A DNA stretch of 64,000 nucleotides from Margaritifera margaritifera (GCA_029931535.1 JAQPZY010001473.1:284501-348500), one strand, 5' to 3'; shown: positions 47,206 through 59,329, counted from the stretch's first letter. Notes: generated by a model from the sequence alone, not told the origin. Made by a program: numbers and translations.

Positions 47206-47212
47206 TATATAT
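47206..47212 (+). promoter_or_regulatory. Possible TATA box for the exon at 47338
   Basis: TATATAT at 47206-47212, about 126 bases before the ATG. It would place a start site near 47237 and a 5' UTR of about 100 bases. Positional inference only. Confidence 0.25.
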
Positions 47213-47337
47213 TTCATAGCAAGGTTACGAAGTTCGACCACACCGAAGGTTTTTCATCCTACCAGGATCACCTGTGTGCAAGACATCCAGTACATGGCTA
47301 CGCTCTAATGTTCCAGCATCAGCAACTGATATCCAAA

Positions 47338-47403
47338 ATGGCTGCAAGGGTTGGCTTAGTAATCATTTTGACCTCAAGTTTGGGCTTCATTTTTGGACAA
47401 GAG
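47338..47403 (+). CDS. Putative first coding exon: signal peptide, splice donor follows
   Basis: ATG at 47338 in a good context (ATCCAAAATGG). The 22 codons read MAARVGLVIILTSSLGFIFG then QE: a short basic start, a hydrophobic core of about 14 residues and a small residue (Gly) before Gln, a typical signal peptide with cleavage expected around IFG/QE. A consensus donor GAG/GTAGGT sits at 47401-47409 directly after, and reading through it meets a stop within about a dozen codons, so splicing is needed. The product would be secreted or membrane-bound; nothing more can be said because no downstream exon is recognised. Chance is possible, but signal peptide, Kozak context, donor and an upstream TATA together are unusual in this window. 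Confidence 0.5.
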
Positions 47404-48355
47404 GTAGGTTCTCTTGATGGGCGTCACCCAATTCTTTAAATTCCTTCTGAAGATCCAGTCATTTTATTATTTTGAATGGTTGTCCTTGATTGCTGTTAGT
47501 AATATGTGCATGTCAGTCAATTTTGCACAAGATACCGAAAAACGGGACTATTGTTGTGATATAATCTACATACACCATAAACTGTACATGTATACCGGTG
47601 TTGTAAGTTAAACAAATTAAACATTGTATTTTCCGCCTTTATTTGTGATATGTGGACAATTTTGGATGACGCCTAGTTTGATATACACATGAACGAATAT
47701 AATAATGTAATATCCCCACGCACCAAAACACATGCAGGTAAATATATATGCAGACATGTACTTAGGTAATGCTTGTATTTTCCACACGATAACGCTCCTT
47801 CATAATGTTGGTAGTGAAAATCGGCAGATCAATAACCGTTGCTAATATTGTCCCAGCAGAAGGAAACATAGTGTGTATCCTGACAGTATTAGGGATGTCT
47901 TTATTTCCTTTTTATTTTATCCGTCCAGTATGTCGTAAGGCGATTGTTTAACAATAAAAAGTCCGCTCTCGTTTGGGACAGATTTTTTTCTACTTCATTC
48001 TCTAGCATTATTTGCTAGTCTTCAATTTGATAGCAACTAAAGATAGCCTGAAGATGTGTGAAATCTTCTGTTCGGGAACACAAACATTTTTGGCACGTTT
48101 CTGCGGAGAAGTCCTACCCCCCCCCCCCCTCTTCGGTCTGAGTGGACGTCCGAGCAGATAAAAGCATATACATTTCTATAGCCTCACTGCATGTCAACCA
48201 TTCTTTCTTCTAAGCCAGCAGTTTGGAGTGGATTTCATAGCATCTAAGCCCCCCCCCCCCCCCCCCGGGGAGTTAAAGGACTAACTTTTTACACCTACAT
48301 TCTTTGCATTTTTGGTCAAGTTTTTGCAATTAGCTCAGCTTCTTTGCACTCTGTG

Positions 48356-48359
<4 letters not shown>
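47404..48359. other. Possible first intron; no exon seen
   Basis: AT-rich with homopolymer C runs at 48117-48130 and 48249-48266. Confidence 0.35.

Positions 48360-48431
<72 letters not shown>
48360..48431. repeat. (AT)n microsatellite
   Basis: About 36 AT units. Confidence 0.97.
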
Positions 48432-48434
<3 letters not shown>

Positions 48435-48712
48435 GGAATCATAAAACTTGGCTAGGGAATGAATCTTGATTGGTACTACATCCTCATCACAAAAGTAGGT
48501 CAATATGACCCATATTTAGCCCTTCATTCACCTTGGTTATATTTTGTTTTTAAGTTTATTTCTCAAGCTCTGTTCATGCTAGAATCATCTAACTAGATTA
48601 TTGTATATATCTCTATTTGTATCACTCTAAATGATGGTCGCTGTGACCTACATTTCACATTTTACTGACATGTTAAGTTTTGCGTTGACAGTATGTATGG
48701 ATACATGATGCA

Positions 48713-48713
48713 C

Positions 48714-48744
<31 letters not shown>

Positions 48745-48757
48745 TGTATGTATGTGG
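48713..48757. repeat. (TATG)n microsatellite
   Basis: About 10 TATG units. Confidence 0.95.
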
Positions 48758-49388
48758 TTTAAAGGAACGTCCGCACAGAACTGGCAATGTGCTGCTGACT
48801 TGCAAATGTAAAGATAAACAATTGCAACAAAAAGAAAAAACCCAAAAAACTTTAGTGAGAAAAGGGGACAACATTTTGTTGTAAAAATCCCTTAAGTCTG
48901 AATTTAATTTCTGCATGATAATTAGTCTTTACAATGGCTGCTGCAGACTATAATAAACTTCGCATATACGATTTATATACTCGTTTAATACATTTTGAAT
49001 ACTACTTTGGGATAAATATAATGAAGCATACTGGAATAAAGAAAGTATGTTGATGTACAGTTGCTCACTTCCAGAAACATTATGTATTATCAAGTTGAAG
49101 AAAAAAAAATACGAGAAGAGAGACTTCATAAGTATCCCCCCCCCCCTCCCCGGGCATTTAGAAGCTATATGTTTATTGCAGCTATCAGAATTGTATATGT
49201 CTGCAACGAAATATCCAATTGCATTCGCAATAAGTCATATTAAACTCTTCATATATCATGTCTTTCCTAAGCAGTCTCTTTATCAGTATTGTATTTGTCA
49301 TCATTTTTATGTTCGGTCTGATTTAAAGCCTTGTCACTAATGCTATGAACTTCTTTATATGATTTTATCAATGAATAAGTCTGTCTGT
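48758..49388. other. No gene seen
   Basis: AT-rich, poly-C at 49136-49150. Overlapping frames in the 49047-49340 region show no motif. Confidence 0.4.
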
Positions 49389-49449
49389 TTCATCATCGTC
49401 ATCATCATCGTCATCATCATCATCATCGTCATCATCATCGTCATCATCA
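49389..49449. repeat. (CATCAT/CGT)n trinucleotide repeat
   Basis: CATCAT and CATCGT units in alternation over about 60 bases. Confidence 0.95.
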
Positions 49450-50464
49450 AAAGAAGAAAAAGAAGAAAGAAAAGGAAAAAAAAGATCATATGCTTTGTCT
49501 GCGAACTATAATACGACTTGCTTCGTGAAGTATCAGGGAACAAACAGATTTACTAATATAGACCTATGCTGGTCTATATAAGAAAAGTGTTAAAAACTAA
49601 AACTGTCCTTGTTAAGTCTGACTAGATATTAAGGTTTTGCGACCATTGAGAATTAATTTAAACTCTTTCTGTCCAAGTTGACAGGATATTTTTTTTTTTA
49701 CCTGTGAAGGAATGTCTGTGGTAACTGTTGTGTACTGTTTGACACATTAGGGCATTATGGCAAGTACAGATATAACTAAACTCATGCATACATAGCAGTC
49801 AACTGAGAGTCTATAGTATGGATATAGTTATGAAATGAAGTCGAAGCAAAGAACCGTGCATATCATTGATTACATTTTCCAAACTGTTCAGACTTGTTCT
49901 CAGCAATATCAAGCATAGAACCAGAGATACTGTTTACCACCGGTCACTCTCCTGTAAATGAATAGTTTTCTCTTTTTTATACTAAGTAAAAGCAGCCCGA
50001 ATTTCCTGAAAGCTTTCTCACCCCGTGTTAGATATTTTGACAGTTGGGTTTTGAATGGTAGGTCAGAGTGTATCTCCTATTGAAAAGTTGAAATTTGCTG
50101 AAACCGAGAGATATCCGCATAACAGCAAAGTTAAGTGACCGTATATCGAAACCTACCTGCATGAAATTGGTGAGAAGCTGGTTAATACATAAGAAGACAT
50201 TTCGTCACTTTACTAAACCGACACTGGAATAAAAAATACAGTGTTTACAAACTGGTCCTCGTACTTGGCCACTTCGCGCATTGCTTGCTCACGTCATCCA
50301 AAATCTCGCGGCGTACATTTTCCTTGACGCCAGAGGCCAACTGAGTATGTAAAACAAAGAGTATATTATGGGAAAAGTCAGTGGTAATTCAATTGCATTT
50401 GATTAAGTAGTCGCGAGATTTTGTGATATGTCACGCTGCATCGCTAAGTAGAATATGTTTAGTA
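49450..50464. other. No gene seen
   Basis: AT-rich, mixed composition, no recognisable motif. Confidence 0.4.
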
Positions 50465-50472
50465 CTGGATAC

Positions 50473-50730
50473 TAGTGGTGAAACAACACACCTGTGTCGC
50501 GTATCGATACGATTCACGATACACAGCCTACGATACGATACATTATCGATTCTCAGTTTAAAGAATAAGAAGGCAAACGACTAATAATTATTCATGACTG
50601 CTGAAGATTAAAGTAACTTATATAGGGTATTTATCGTTTTGTATCGATTCTTCACCTCTTGTAGCTATACGTGTATCGATATGGCAAAAGTATCGATGCA
50701 TTGATACATCGATGAATCGTTTCACCCCTA
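50473..50730. mobile_element. hAT-superfamily MITE with exact 8-bp target duplication
   Basis: A 258-base element with ends TAGTGGTGAAACAA and TCGTTTCACCCCTA (imperfect inverted repeats). It is flanked by CTGGATAC at 50465-50472 and again at 50731-50738. Inside, ATCGATAC and CGATACGATACA words near the left end pair with TATCGATGCA and ATACATCGATG near the right. The 8-bp duplication and TAG.GGTG-type ends fit hAT. No coding capacity. Confidence 0.88.
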
Positions 50731-50738
50731 CTGGATAC

Positions 50739-52371
50739 TCGGCCCATATGTTAGTTTTTAAAATTAAAAATTATGTTTCATGGTAATATATAAGAAGATA
50801 AATATTTATCAATCTTAGGCAGGAATGGTTCGATACAAGATCGCGTGGTTATGGAAGCCCCATGCATAAAGTGACTACCCTATGCCATTACCACGCCGTT
50901 TCTGCAACTTCCAACTTATCAATAGGTGATGCGCTCTGGTCTTCCATCACGACATAATTGTCCTAATATCTACTATGGGGTTGGAAAAGTCAGAGGAAAC
51001 TCAGACTCATGCAAGGTGTATGTATTTATGTAATTAATTTATGCAAGGTGTATGTATTTATGCAATTAATTTCCAAGAAGAAAACGGTTGTTCTAACCGT
51101 GTAGATGTTTATCTAACAATGTAGATATTGTACTTAGTCATGACGAGATGATTTGAATTCAACTTAACGATTTTTTTATTATTGCAGATCTTTCTTCTTT
51201 TTTTATTCTATAAAAGTCTCAGTGTGCGCGCGCGCACGCCTTAAAGCTTGTTGTAGATTATGCAAGGTCCGATATATAGTTTGCCTAGACTCCGAAGGCT
51301 ATCATATTGCTGGGTATGGGCTACAAAATATTAAAGCCAGGTAGCCCTTTAAGCTACTATATGCAATGATAACTTGTTCAATATTTCTTCCTGTAAATAT
51401 ACTTTAGAAAGGATATTCATTGTTTATGACACATAAGAAGGTAAACGGACAATAGTCTTTAGACTAAAAGTTTTATAGTCAAGTGCTTTTTTTTGTTGCC
51501 TTCTCTGGTCTACTAAATTACAACTGGGCCATCAAGTTCTCTTCCTAGTAACCCGCTGACCAATCTTCTGATTTGAAAAATTGTTGGATCCAGAGATGGG
51601 ATATTATTTTGTATTAGATGCCATAACTAATATTATATTATTTCCTTGGAGTGTACTATTCTCCTGTAGTGTTGTCTGGTGGACGATGGAACAAACCCCA
51701 ATAGAAAACACTCTGGCATAACAGTTCTCAAGGGAGAAGGAAATAATGCATTTAGTATTTCACAAGACGCAATGTGACGTCATACATGACGCTGGTGCGT
51801 GCGAAAGATGCTCTCTGGAACAGTGTAATGGCGGTAACCAGGCATACTATCCAGTAGTGAAAAGAATATACGTACTGTCCTCAAATAAATTTTCGTTGCT
51901 AGCCAATCAGAACTCGCAATCGGGTTAAAAGTCGAGATCTCCGACACAACACGGATATAACATGCACCGATAAAAGTTCATGTTCTGCCGACCTTTGCAA
52001 TTTCCTGTCCACCAAATCAGATAAAGCCTTGCTTTTCGTGTTAGGGAGAGTTATCGTTAGGAACCATACGTTCCGCATGATATCTTTCACTTTCAGCTGT
52101 ATAAAAGCTGTAATTTGATTGGTGAAACAAAATGTCAACAGTACATGACCTCGTAGAGGCGCCTGTCATATATACATCTTGACAAGTAGATCTCAATTTT
52201 AACCGGATTCTCGGAACAGGATAATTTATCATTAGATGCACCAATACCAGGATGACTCGAACTATCGTCTCTCTAGGTTTTAAAGTTTAACATCTGTTTG
52301 AATGACCCAGGCAGTAAGATTTAGGTTACGTCCGCCTCTGCCGAGAGAACAGTTGAGTGTGCATTATTTAA
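50739..52371. other. No gene seen
   Basis: Contains a 34-base direct repeat (GCAAGGTGTATGTATTTATG..., 51013 and 51048), an alternating purine-pyrimidine tract GTGTGCGCGCGCGCAC at 51221-51236 and unrecognised frames near 51746-52244. Confidence 0.4.
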
Positions 52372-52898
52372 CTCTAGTGAACTTGGACAGATAACTGCAT
52401 GCATGCAGATAAATGAACTTGGACAGATAACTGCATGCATGCAGATAAATGAACTTGGACAGATAACTGCATGCATGGAGATAAATGAACTTGGACAGAT
52501 AACTGCATGCATGGATAAATGAACTTGGACAGATAACTGCATGCATGGATAAATGAACTTGGACAGATAACTGCATGCATGCAGATAAATGAACTTGGAC
52601 AGATAACTGCATGCATGGATAAATGAACTTGGACAGATAACTGCATGCAGATAAATGAACTTGGACAGATAACTGCATGCATGCAGATAAATGAACTTGG
52701 ACAGATAACTGCATGCATGGATAAATGAACTTGGACAGATAACTGCATGCATGGATAAATGAACTTGGACAGATAACTGCATGCAGATAAATGAACTTGG
52801 ACAGATAACTGCATGCATGCAGATAAATGAACTTGGACAGATAACTGCATGCATGGATAAATGAACTTGGAAAGATAACTGCATGCATGGATAAATGT
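52372..52898. repeat. Minisatellite with 32/34/36-bp units, about 15 copies
   Basis: Core GAACTTGGACAGATAACTGC plus ATGCATGCAGATAAAT (36), ATGCATGGATAAAT (34) or ATGCAGATAAAT (32). Length classes differ by even steps in the TGCATGCATGCA palindromic part, as expected from slippage of TGCA. All three minus-strand frames stay open, producing long Cys/Ser/His/Leu-rich frames that are not genes. Confidence 0.97.
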
Positions 52899-52925
52899 AA
52901 GGAGCCATCTCCAAGGTCTTGAAGA

Positions 52926-53200
52926 TGACAGAACATTTAGAACTGTAGTTCATAACATGATAGGAATCAGTTGCAATTCTGACAGAACATTTAGAACTGT
53001 AGTTCATAACATGATAGGATTCAGTTGCAATTCAAATAGAACATTTAGAACTGTAGTTCATAACATGATAGGATTCAGTTGCAATTCTGATAGAACATTT
53101 AGAACTGTAGTTCATAACATGATAGGATTCAGTTGCAATTCTGACAGAACATTTAGAACTGTAGTTCATAACATGATAGGATTCAGTTGCAATTCAAATC
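52926..53200. repeat. 54-bp tandem repeat, 5 copies
   Basis: Unit GACAGAACATTTAGAACTGT plus AGTTCATAACATGATAGGATTCAGTTGCAATTCT, with TTCTGA/TTCAAA variants. It begins about 27 bases after the preceding array. Because 54 is a multiple of 3 a + strand frame runs through it. Confidence 0.97.
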
Positions 53201-53379
53201 AACAGCATTTTATAATTCTTTCCTCAGAATGTGCATGCAATAGACAATACAGATTTAGTGAAGAAGCTGGTTAAAGATGGTAGCTTAGTACAAAGTTCAG
53301 GAAAAGTATGAAGTTTTTCTTATCTGTTGGTTGCTTTTTCGACACAATTCTTCAGAAACCTCTTATGATGGCAGCAAGC

Positions 53380-53575
53380 CGCGGTGGCTCAGTGGTGAAG
53401 GCATTTGACTTGTGACCAGAAGAGTCTGGGTTCGATTTTCCACCATCGGTTCAGCTCAGATTGGCTACCGTGATATGTATTAAGGAAAGGTACATTACTT
53501 GCTTGGCACGATATAACCTTAAAAGGGTTGCTGTGCCGTAAAACGCTACAAAAATTGAACTAAACAAATCATCAT
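53380..53575 (+). mobile_element. tRNA-headed SINE
   Basis: GCCGCGGTGGCTCAGTGGTG (A box) and GGGTTCGATTTTCC (B box, about 53429) open the element. The body ends GGGTTGCTGTGCCGTAAAAC near 53546, the same tail as the minus-strand copy at 20170. An A-rich end follows. Confidence 0.8.
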
Positions 53576-53689
53576 AATAGATTCGTTTTTATTTTCTTTC
53601 ATTCTCGTCCTTTTTCTCTTAGTTCTTTTTCGCTCTGTGTCATATTAATTTCGGAAGAGGTTCCAACCACTTTTTGCCTTCCTGGCCGT

Positions 53690-54590
53690 CCAGGTGAACA
53701 GCTTATGGCATGAACCTGCGTTCGTCCGTTCGCCGTGCGTCTGGCCATCAACCATTTTTTGTTACCACTCTGAAGTAAATATTTCTGATTCTGTTTGAAT
53801 CAGATTTGGAAAATGGGTTTATATCATCAAAGTCTCAGACGAGTTTGATAGGGCGAGAACCATGCATATTAATTAGGTCATCTTGCATCTGATTGGCTAA
53901 GTCTTTTACCAATCTGGGGGCCAAATTTCTGATCCGATTTAAATCAAACTTGGAATTTATGCTTATTTCATCAATAACTGATACGGGTTCAATGTGATGC
54001 ACGCATATTAATGAGTTGATCTTGCATCTGATTGGACGAGTTTGTTACATTTCAGAAAGATATATTTGTGATCCATTTTTGATTAAACGTAGAATATAGC
54101 TTCTATCATCAAGATCTTGAACTGTTTCAGTAACGAGCGAGGTGACCTTGCATGTGATTGGCTGAGTTTATTTCCATTGTTTAAGCCATAATTTTGATCC
54201 GATTTTGATCGAAATTGGAAAATGGGCTTATATTATCAAGATCTTGGGCAGTTTCTAAAGTAAGTGGAATCAATACATATTGTTTGGGTGATCTTGCATC
54301 TGATGGCTGAGCTTGTTACCGCTCTTGAAGCCATATATGTTATCTGTTGGGTTTTTTATAATGAAGATTGTGGATGACTTAGGTCATAAGCAAGAGACTC
54401 TGCATATTAATTATGTCATTATCTTTATTTTTATCAGACTATAGTAAAATATGTAAATTTAACATGATATAAAGTTTGGGATATTGTCTACATAGGATTT
54501 TCAGTACTACATACGCCTGCTTAGTGAAATGGTCAACTGTTAAGTTATGTTAGCCAGGTGAGCGATATTAGGCCCAATTGGGCCACTTGT
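53690..54590. repeat. Diverged tandem module (125-147 bp, 4-5 copies) bounded by a palindrome
   Basis: ATTTCTGATCCGATTT, AAATTGGAAAATGGGCTTAT, ATCATCAAGATCTTG, CATATTAAT, and GATCTTGCATCTGATTGGCTGAG recur in this order, with module starts near 53779, 53926, 54064, 54189 and 54327. Copies are 70-80 percent alike by eye. The right end carries the perfect 14-base palindrome GGCCCAATTGGGCC (54571-54584). The left end begins near the CGTTCGTCCGTTCG motif at 53718. It is likely a non-autonomous mobile element with an internal array. Confidence 0.6.
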
Positions 54591-55891
54591 TATGAAAATA
54601 TACCCGAAATCCATATTAAAAAGGACACCTGATTGGCTGAAGCGACACGTTGACATACCGTTGCAGAAATAAATTTTGTCTCATTTCGGTGCACGCAGGG
54701 CCTTTTGTTATAGCTGTTGCAGTTGGCGAAGAAGCTGTCAGTCGCGGACCGCTGCAGAATTAAATTTTTACATGTGCAGTTTTTGTGTACGCTAACAAGA
54801 CTTACGTGCTGGCATGTATATTCATGAGATCATGTGATCTCAATCTACTTCATATTCGGAAATTTCAAAGAATCTTTTGTATCTTAATTCTTAATCTGCA
54901 TGAAGGAATTTTGGCAATAATTGTACTCGCGAGTCCTTATAGGCATGTAGCAATGCACGCTTAACGGAGGCAACTGGCGATAGCACTAACCAGTCCATTA
55001 CAGGTTTAACACAATTATTTTAGTTCGATCTCTGTCATCATATGAGTTATTTAAAAAAAATAAAAGAAAAAGAAACCAATCTTTAACAATTATTCCTGTA
55101 CCTCAGTTTGCAGATGTTTCCTAAACACATGAATGGCAAAGAAAAACATGTTATGCTGTACTTTAATGATGTTAAATGGTTAACAATAAAAAATGCACGC
55201 AAGCATGGTACTAGAAGTCACTTTTACACATCATTTTGAAAATAATTTACATTCTTTATTATAATATCCTGTCAGGTGTTAGTGTCACATTAAAGTAGTA
55301 CAAATATCTACAAATGCATTAAAAAACCCTGAAAGCATTTAGCATCATTCTAGACCTAATGACACGCTAATAAGATGGAAACAAACTAGGTACTATTTTC
55401 TGTCACTATGTTTTGCGTCATACCAAAAGGCGCATGTATGTGACTACAAGTTAGACTTCATGTACTTTGCTAAATTTGCTATTTGAGAGTTAGCCCAATC
55501 CCTGCACTGATAATTCACGATATAGGGAATACCTTAGCCCTAGAAATCCAATTACGTCCAACTATGAAAAAAAAAAAAATATCCCGCATTTGTTTTCCTA
55601 TGCCTACTGAACATAAAAAATATATACTTCCTTCAAACAGATGATCTCGCCTACTTCTCTTTCTCTACCAATATTATTTGCTGTTATTGTATTAAGTGTT
55701 TTCCTGAACAGACCAAACAATGGATTAAATATAGAGAGCCTTCAAGCTTTTTGAAAAGCTAATATTTGTTGTTTTACTAGTTTTTAAATAAAAAAATATC
55801 CCGCCTTTGTTTTCCTTTGCCTACTTGTTATTTTACTAGTTTTTAAATATGGTAATGATGAATCCTTTCAACTTGCCGCCAGGAGGGAACA
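54591..55891. other. No gene seen
   Basis: AT-rich. ATCCCGC(A/C)TTTGTTTTCC occurs twice (55580, 55799) with TTTTACTAGTTTTTAAATA repeats near 55774 and 55833. Confidence 0.4.
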
Positions 55892-56133
55892 TGTAAACAT
55901 TATGCACTGAGTTAGCATATAAGATTTGATTATCCATATCAGTTCAATAAATCCTTGATGGTCACTGACTAGCCATGCATTCTCCTCTCCCCCCCCCCCA
56001 TTTTATTGGCAAATGTAAACATTATGCACTGAGTTAGCATATAAGATTTGATTATCCATATCAGTTCAATAAATCCTTGATGGTCACTGACTAGCCATGC
56101 ATTCTCCTCTCCCCCCCCCCATTTTATTGGCAA
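55892..56133. repeat. 121-bp tandem duplication, near-identical
   Basis: GTAAACATTATGCACTGAGT through a poly-C run and CATTTTATTGGCAA occurs twice back to back, differing mainly in the length of the C run. Confidence 0.95.
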
Positions 56134-56731
56134 TAACCGCAATAACCAAACGAGGTTTGCAATTTGCCCTTTTCACAAAACCCCAAACGACTTTTTTCCA
56201 GTGTAAAAACTACATGTATTAGTTGGGAGTGATTTACCGGAAATAGATCAATTAGCAGATAACACGGTTTAAAATGTTTGTGGTATGTGGCACCAAAAAG
56301 GCATGTTGTGCAAAATCAGATTAAAAAGCAACATTCCCTCCAACCAAAGATTGGTATCGATTGCATGCTTTTCACCAGGGAAACAATATACACGCAATAA
56401 TTTCTAGTCTCCTCGCTCGCCATAAATGTATGGATGCAAGTTTGGGATGTACAGAAATTTCAGACAAATACGCGTCGTCACCCTGTTTACCTCTCAAGTA
56501 TACTTACTAACGTTTTCTTTTTTGGCAATTACTAAAATCTCTTCAAATACTTTGATGGTGTTACCTCTCACCGATAACCATACATACATACATACATCCA
56601 CATGGTTGGAAATTAAGATATTTTTTCACTAACCCACAGGATTACCATTATAACATTATTACTGGTCCTGCATAAATGTCACCGATCCTACTAAAATCAA
56701 ACTGAATCCAGTTCGGTTTCTAATCAAACAT
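56134..56731. other. No gene seen
   Basis: AT-rich. Unrecognised + strand frame at 56426-56632. Confidence 0.4.
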
Positions 56732-57270
56732 TTATGATTCGTTAACATCAATTCTAAACAATAACAGATGTATTGCACCAACAAGACTCACAAAAAGTTG
56801 AAGTTCATGTTCAAGCTTCTTCAAGACGGTCTTGTTCGAAGATGCCACAATTTGCTCTGCTTCTAAGGAACCAACTTTCTGTTTCGAGTTCACGTATCCC
56901 TCTGCCATTATTTGTTGGGAGCTTGCATTGTGACATTCCAGGGAGGATTTATGACAGTTTTCAAGCCCATCTAAGAATGAAGTACCTCGCGCACTTTCGT
57001 ATTTATCCGAATACTCAGAGCAGAAAGTGCACAAGATCGAAGCCTTTCGTGGGTCATACTTCAGCCATTCGTATTAATTTGCCCAGCATTCCTGGTACTT
57101 TCTTAGTCTCTTCTCTTCATCATATTTGCGATCGCGCTTTCTCTTGGTTTTATCTAATTTCTGCCGTTTTGGTGACGACTGCGCACCTTGCAAATACCTT
57201 ACATGTTTACAATTGTCACCGCACAATGCATCGAATTTTTATCAACAACGATATGAATATTAAAACACGT
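56732..57270 (-). pseudogene. ZNF862/BED-type zinc-finger protein N-terminus (hAT-derived), degenerate
   Basis: Minus strand. A basic, NLS-like stretch (KRQKLDKTKRKRDRKYDEEK, about 57160-57100) is followed by KRLRKYQECWAN, a TAA stop at plus-strand 57074-57076, then YEWLKYDPRKASILCTFC and a CSEY...TSFLDGLENCHKSSLECHNA zinc-binding block. The C-x2-C followed by H.SS.ECH fits the BED/TTF-like finger of the ZNF862/C17orf113-type family, which derive from hAT transposases and bind DNA. A helical stretch follows and the frame ends at 56732. The transposase-like catalytic and dimerisation regions are absent. One in-frame stop where the family has a different residue shows a broken copy, unless the stop is a sequencing error. 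GC content is higher than in the flanks. Confidence 0.65.
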
Positions 57271-57924
57271 TGTTCGAGAGAATTCTGGATTATTCGTTGA
57301 CTCGGCGAACGCGACCTTTTCTGACTGATCAATACTAGCCTGATACCCTTGCACCTTTTTATCGTAAGTAATGAAATCAGTGCTTGGGACCAGTGCCTCG
57401 GGCTAGTCCACGTGCACGAAGACTGTTTTGACAACAATCAAACTTGATGAGTGGATGAGTCGTTTCACACTTGTTCATTTGCGCCATAAGGATTTTATTG
57501 TACCTCGTCAAGTGCAGGATGTTGGTTGGTACTCAGTTAACACAATAAACTGATTGATTAACCCTTAAAAGGATTTTGGTGACTCATATTTTATTTGATA
57601 AACTCGATGCAAGACCACCTGTTATGATAACGACTGGCGGTAATTTCACTTCTCGAAAGGATTACTGACGACTGTGGTTTTAGTGATCTCTCGGCAAAGT
57701 CACTATCCGCGGGTTAGTGGACTGGCGTTAATTTCGACCCCTGCATACATGCCTACACACACATGCACACACTCATAGGTTGTATCCTTACCTTCGACCT
57801 ACTTTCAACCTTAGGGGGAGGGGGGATGAGCGTAAGGTTGGTTAGGGCCTGGTGCATGAGAGTTAAGCGAGTTAAGCGATAGTTGACGTTACTCGCATTT
57901 ATTCAATTTCTCCTACCTGTTTGA
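57271..57924. other. No gene seen
   Basis: Mixed composition. Possible upstream region of the zinc-finger relic on the minus strand. Confidence 0.35.
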
Positions 57925-57925
57925 T

Positions 57926-58469
<544 letters not shown>

Positions 58470-59257
58470 GTGTTTTTAAAGCGTGGAAATAGGTAAATGT
58501 TACCCTTATTTACAAAAAGGAGACAAAGTACAAGTCTATTGCCATACTAAGCTTTAAAGCATTCTTTAAACATTTGCATAACTATCTTACAGCCAAGAAT
58601 CTAATTGGTTATTTGCAATCTGGTTTCAAAAGATTAAACTGCTTTTGCAGATGTGTGATATTTGTAACACAAAGCAGTCGATGACGTGAAGGCAAATAAA
58701 GTATAGTCGTATTTTGTGATATAATTAAGACCTTCGACAAAGTGTGGCATTAAGGGTCTAATTTATAAATTAAGCAATGTTGGGATTATTGATAGATTAA
58801 TATAATGGTTTAAGAATTATCTTTCTAATAGAGCTTACAAAGTTGTTTTAGAAGGTTGAACATAAAATCAAGAAGATGTCAGGGCTGGTGTACCTCAAGG
58901 ATTTATACTTTTACCACGCTTATTTTTAACTTTTCCATAATGATAGTGTCACTAATATTCAGTCCAGAAAAAGACTGTTCGCTGATGGTACATAGTTATG
59001 AATCCTTGTAGAGGACTCAACCCTTACTGCAGTTGTTTTGTACAAAGGCCTGCATAAAATTAATTTGTGGACTGATCAATGGTTAGTAGATTTTAATCCA
59101 AACAAAACCGAACGAATGACAATATCTAGAAAATCTCAAAAACAATTTCACCCACACTTTTAATGAATGATACGGTTATTAAGAATGTCAGTTCCCATAA
59201 ACACTCCGACTTTACTCTTGGCATACACATATGCAGGAAATGACTAAGAAAGCGAGG

Positions 59258-59329
<72 letters not shown>

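Noticed and set aside
51221..51236. GTGTGCGCGCGCGCAC as a Z-DNA regulatory site
   Set aside because: Only an alternating purine-pyrimidine run of 16 bases. Nothing nearby supports a regulatory role.
52321..53007. 228-residue minus-strand open frame rich in HAVICPSSF repeats
   Set aside because: It is the translation of the 32/34/36-bp minisatellite and part of the 54-bp array. All three frames of the strand are open and there is no independent coding signal.
56773..57300. 175-residue + strand open frame
   Set aside because: It is antisense to the zinc-finger relic, whose minus-strand translation shows conserved Cys and His spacing. The + strand frame shows no motif.
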